DNA from: Dethiosulfovibrio sp.
GTDB lineage: Bacteria; Synergistota; Synergistia; Synergistales; Dethiosulfovibrionaceae
Length of the DNA stretch: 6,916 bases
Direction of reading: 5' to 3'
Assembly: GCA_028709985.1 (NCBI GenBank)
Contig: JAQUTB010000071.1
Coordinates: 495 to 7,410 of the forward strand
Under the pieces are notes generated by a model. It did not search any database. It was not told where the DNA came from and saw only the letters and a program-made list of their open reading frames with translations. Every line of letters begins with the position of its first letter. Within the stretch, counting starts at the first letter, position 1. This document shows positions 5,681-6,916 of this stretch, in pieces. Made by a program: the position numbers and the translations under genes.

Positions 5681-6916
5681 ATGGCTAAATTAGTGTACGG
5701 AGTGGACGATAAGCCTCGTTTTCCAATAATGGTCCTGGCGGGAGCTCAACATGTGCTTACCCTTTTTGGTGCGACTACCCTGGTTCCTCTGATATTTGGA
5801 CCTGCGATGAACATGTCCCCTGTCCAGATAGGGTTCTTTATAAGCTGCGTCTATCTCTCGATGGGATTGGCCACGCTGTTGCAGACCAGCTCCTTCGGCT
5901 CTGGGTTGCCGATCGTGCAGGGGTCGAGCCTCAGCTTTATCCCACCTATCATGACCATAATAGGAGTCTACGGCTCTCAAGGCTCTGACGTGTGTCTTCA
6001 GCATATCGGCGGGGCCCTTATCCTTGGAGGTTTGTTGATGGCCTTTACGGGATATGTCGGCCTAGTAGGAAAGATAAAAAAGTATATAACCCCTGTCACA
6101 GTGGGGCCCACCATAATGGCCATAGGTTTTTCCCTGGCCCCTGTGGCGGTCGGTATGAACGCCGCCAACTATTGGCCTGTGTCCTTGGCCGTGGTTGGGT
6201 TGATTTTTCTTTTTAGCCTCGGAATGAAGGGACGTTACATTAACATCTTTTCCATCCTCTCCAGCGTGGTTATAGTATACCTTATATGTCTAGCCATGAG
6301 CTTGGTCGGGGTCTTTCCTTCGGGGCATCCTGCTCACGTGGACCTGTCGTCCATATCCAACGCAAAGTGGTTCCAGTTCACCGGTATCTCTCCATGGGGA
6401 GCTCCTAAGTTCAGCATAATAGCCTTTGGTGCTATATTAGCGGGCTTTTTCGCCGTGTTCATCGAGAGCATAGGGGACTATTACAACGTCAGCAACGCCT
6501 GTGGCCTGGACGATCCCAGCGAGAGCACCATAAACAGAGGCATAGGCGCAGAGGGCCTAGGCTGCGCTATAGGCGGTCTTTTCGGGGGAGTCGCCTGTAC
6601 CTCCTATACGGAAAACATAGGGCTTATAGGCCTGACTGGTGTCGCCTCCAGGTGGGTCGTGAGGACCGGCGCGATCATACTCATATTGATGAGTTTCGTC
6701 GGCAAGCTCGGAGCTCTGGTGGCCACAATGCCGAGTCCCATAATAGGCGGGTGCTACATAGCCCTGTTCGGCATAATAGGAGCTCTAGGTATCCAGGCAC
6801 TCACAAGGGCCGACATGGGGTCCCAGAGAAACGTCATGATAGTTGGCTTCTCCTTCCTCATGGCTTTGGGATTGCCCGGATGGGTCGAGGGACAGCAGGC
6901 GATGTTCTTCTCCTAC
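5681..6916 (+). CDS. uraA: uracil permease, NCS2 family, 3' partial
   Basis: Inner-membrane proton-coupled nucleobase transporter. 412 codons are present without a stop and the gene runs off the right edge; UraA-type proteins have about 430-450 residues, so only the carboxy terminus is missing. The protein is hydrophobic along its length with many membrane segments. NCS2 signatures: Q23-H24 in GAQHVLTLFGATTLVP, GSSLSFIPP at 81-89, E262 in FIESIGDYY, and E311 in TSYTENIG. In E. coli UraA the uracil-contacting glutamates E241 and E290 are 49 residues apart, exactly as E262 and E311 are here. Xanthine and purine transporters of the family usually have Gln at the second site, so uracil is the likely substrate. 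It is divergent from sir2 and has its own promoter and ribosome binding site. No pyrimidine genes are visible in the window. Confidence 0.92.
   Translation, partial: MAKLVYGVDDKPRFPIMVLAGAQHVLTLFGATTLVPLIFGPAMNMSPVQIGFFISCVYLSMGLATLLQTSSFGSGLPIVQGSSLSFIPPIMTIIGVYGSQGSDVCLQHIGGALILGGLLMAFTGYVGLVGKIKKYITPVTVGPTIMAIGFSLAPVAVGMNAANYWPVSLAVVGLIFLFSLGMKGRYINIFSILSSVVIVYLICLAMSLVGVFPSGHPAHVDLSSISNAKWFQFTGISPWGAPKFSIIAFGAILAGFFAVFIESIGDYYNVSNACGLDDPSESTINRGIGAEGLGCAIGGLFGGVACTSYTENIGLIGLTGVASRWVVRTGAIILILMSFVGKLGALVATMPSPIIGGCYIALFGIIGALGIQALTRADMGSQRNVMIVGFSFLMALGLPGWVEGQQAMFFSY

Noticed and set aside
5690..6004. 104-codon open frame on the minus strand
   Set aside because: Antisense to the amino-terminal membrane segments of the uracil permease, including the conserved QH motif; product is His/Arg-rich with no family pattern.

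Overview
The window holds six protein genes in two co-directional blocks that converge on one terminator, plus a third unit that diverges from the second block. GC content is roughly 50%. ATA (Ile) and AGG/AGA (Arg) codons are used heavily, and the proteins look like those of anaerobic, peptide- or sugar-using bacteria. The sirtuin closely resembles Thermotoga-type Sir2, and two minus-strand genes encode exported, envelope-type proteins. My best guess is Synergistota (a Dethiosulfovibrio/Aminobacterium-like organism). That is inference from style of sequence, not a database match.

Layout. (1) Positions 1-2929, plus strand: nagA (GlcNAc-6-phosphate deacetylase, 5' end cut by the window edge) followed directly by ptsI (PTS enzyme I). 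Together they point to uptake and breakdown of amino sugars. (2) Positions 2928-2976: a strong stem-loop with A and T tracts that can terminate transcription from both sides. (3) Positions 2975-5595, minus strand: three closely spaced genes, transcribed in the order sir2 (NAD-dependent protein deacylase), a secreted protein with a FlgT-C-like carboxy-terminal domain, and a secreted TPR protein with a proline-rich tail. Gaps of about 15-20 bases and good ribosome binding sites suggest one operon. (4) Positions 5596-5680: a short divergent regulatory region with an extended -10 promoter for the next gene. (5) Positions 5681-6916, plus strand: a uracil permease of the NCS2 family, cut by the right window edge after 412 codons.

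Most of the window is ordinary housekeeping content and I see no clear undescribed system. The points worth a second look are the broken-looking start of ptsI at an eight-G tract, a sharply AT-rich stretch inside ptsI, the linkage of a cytoplasmic sirtuin to two exported proteins of unknown role, and conflicting start signals for sir2. No tRNA, rRNA, CRISPR array, insertion sequence or attachment site was seen.
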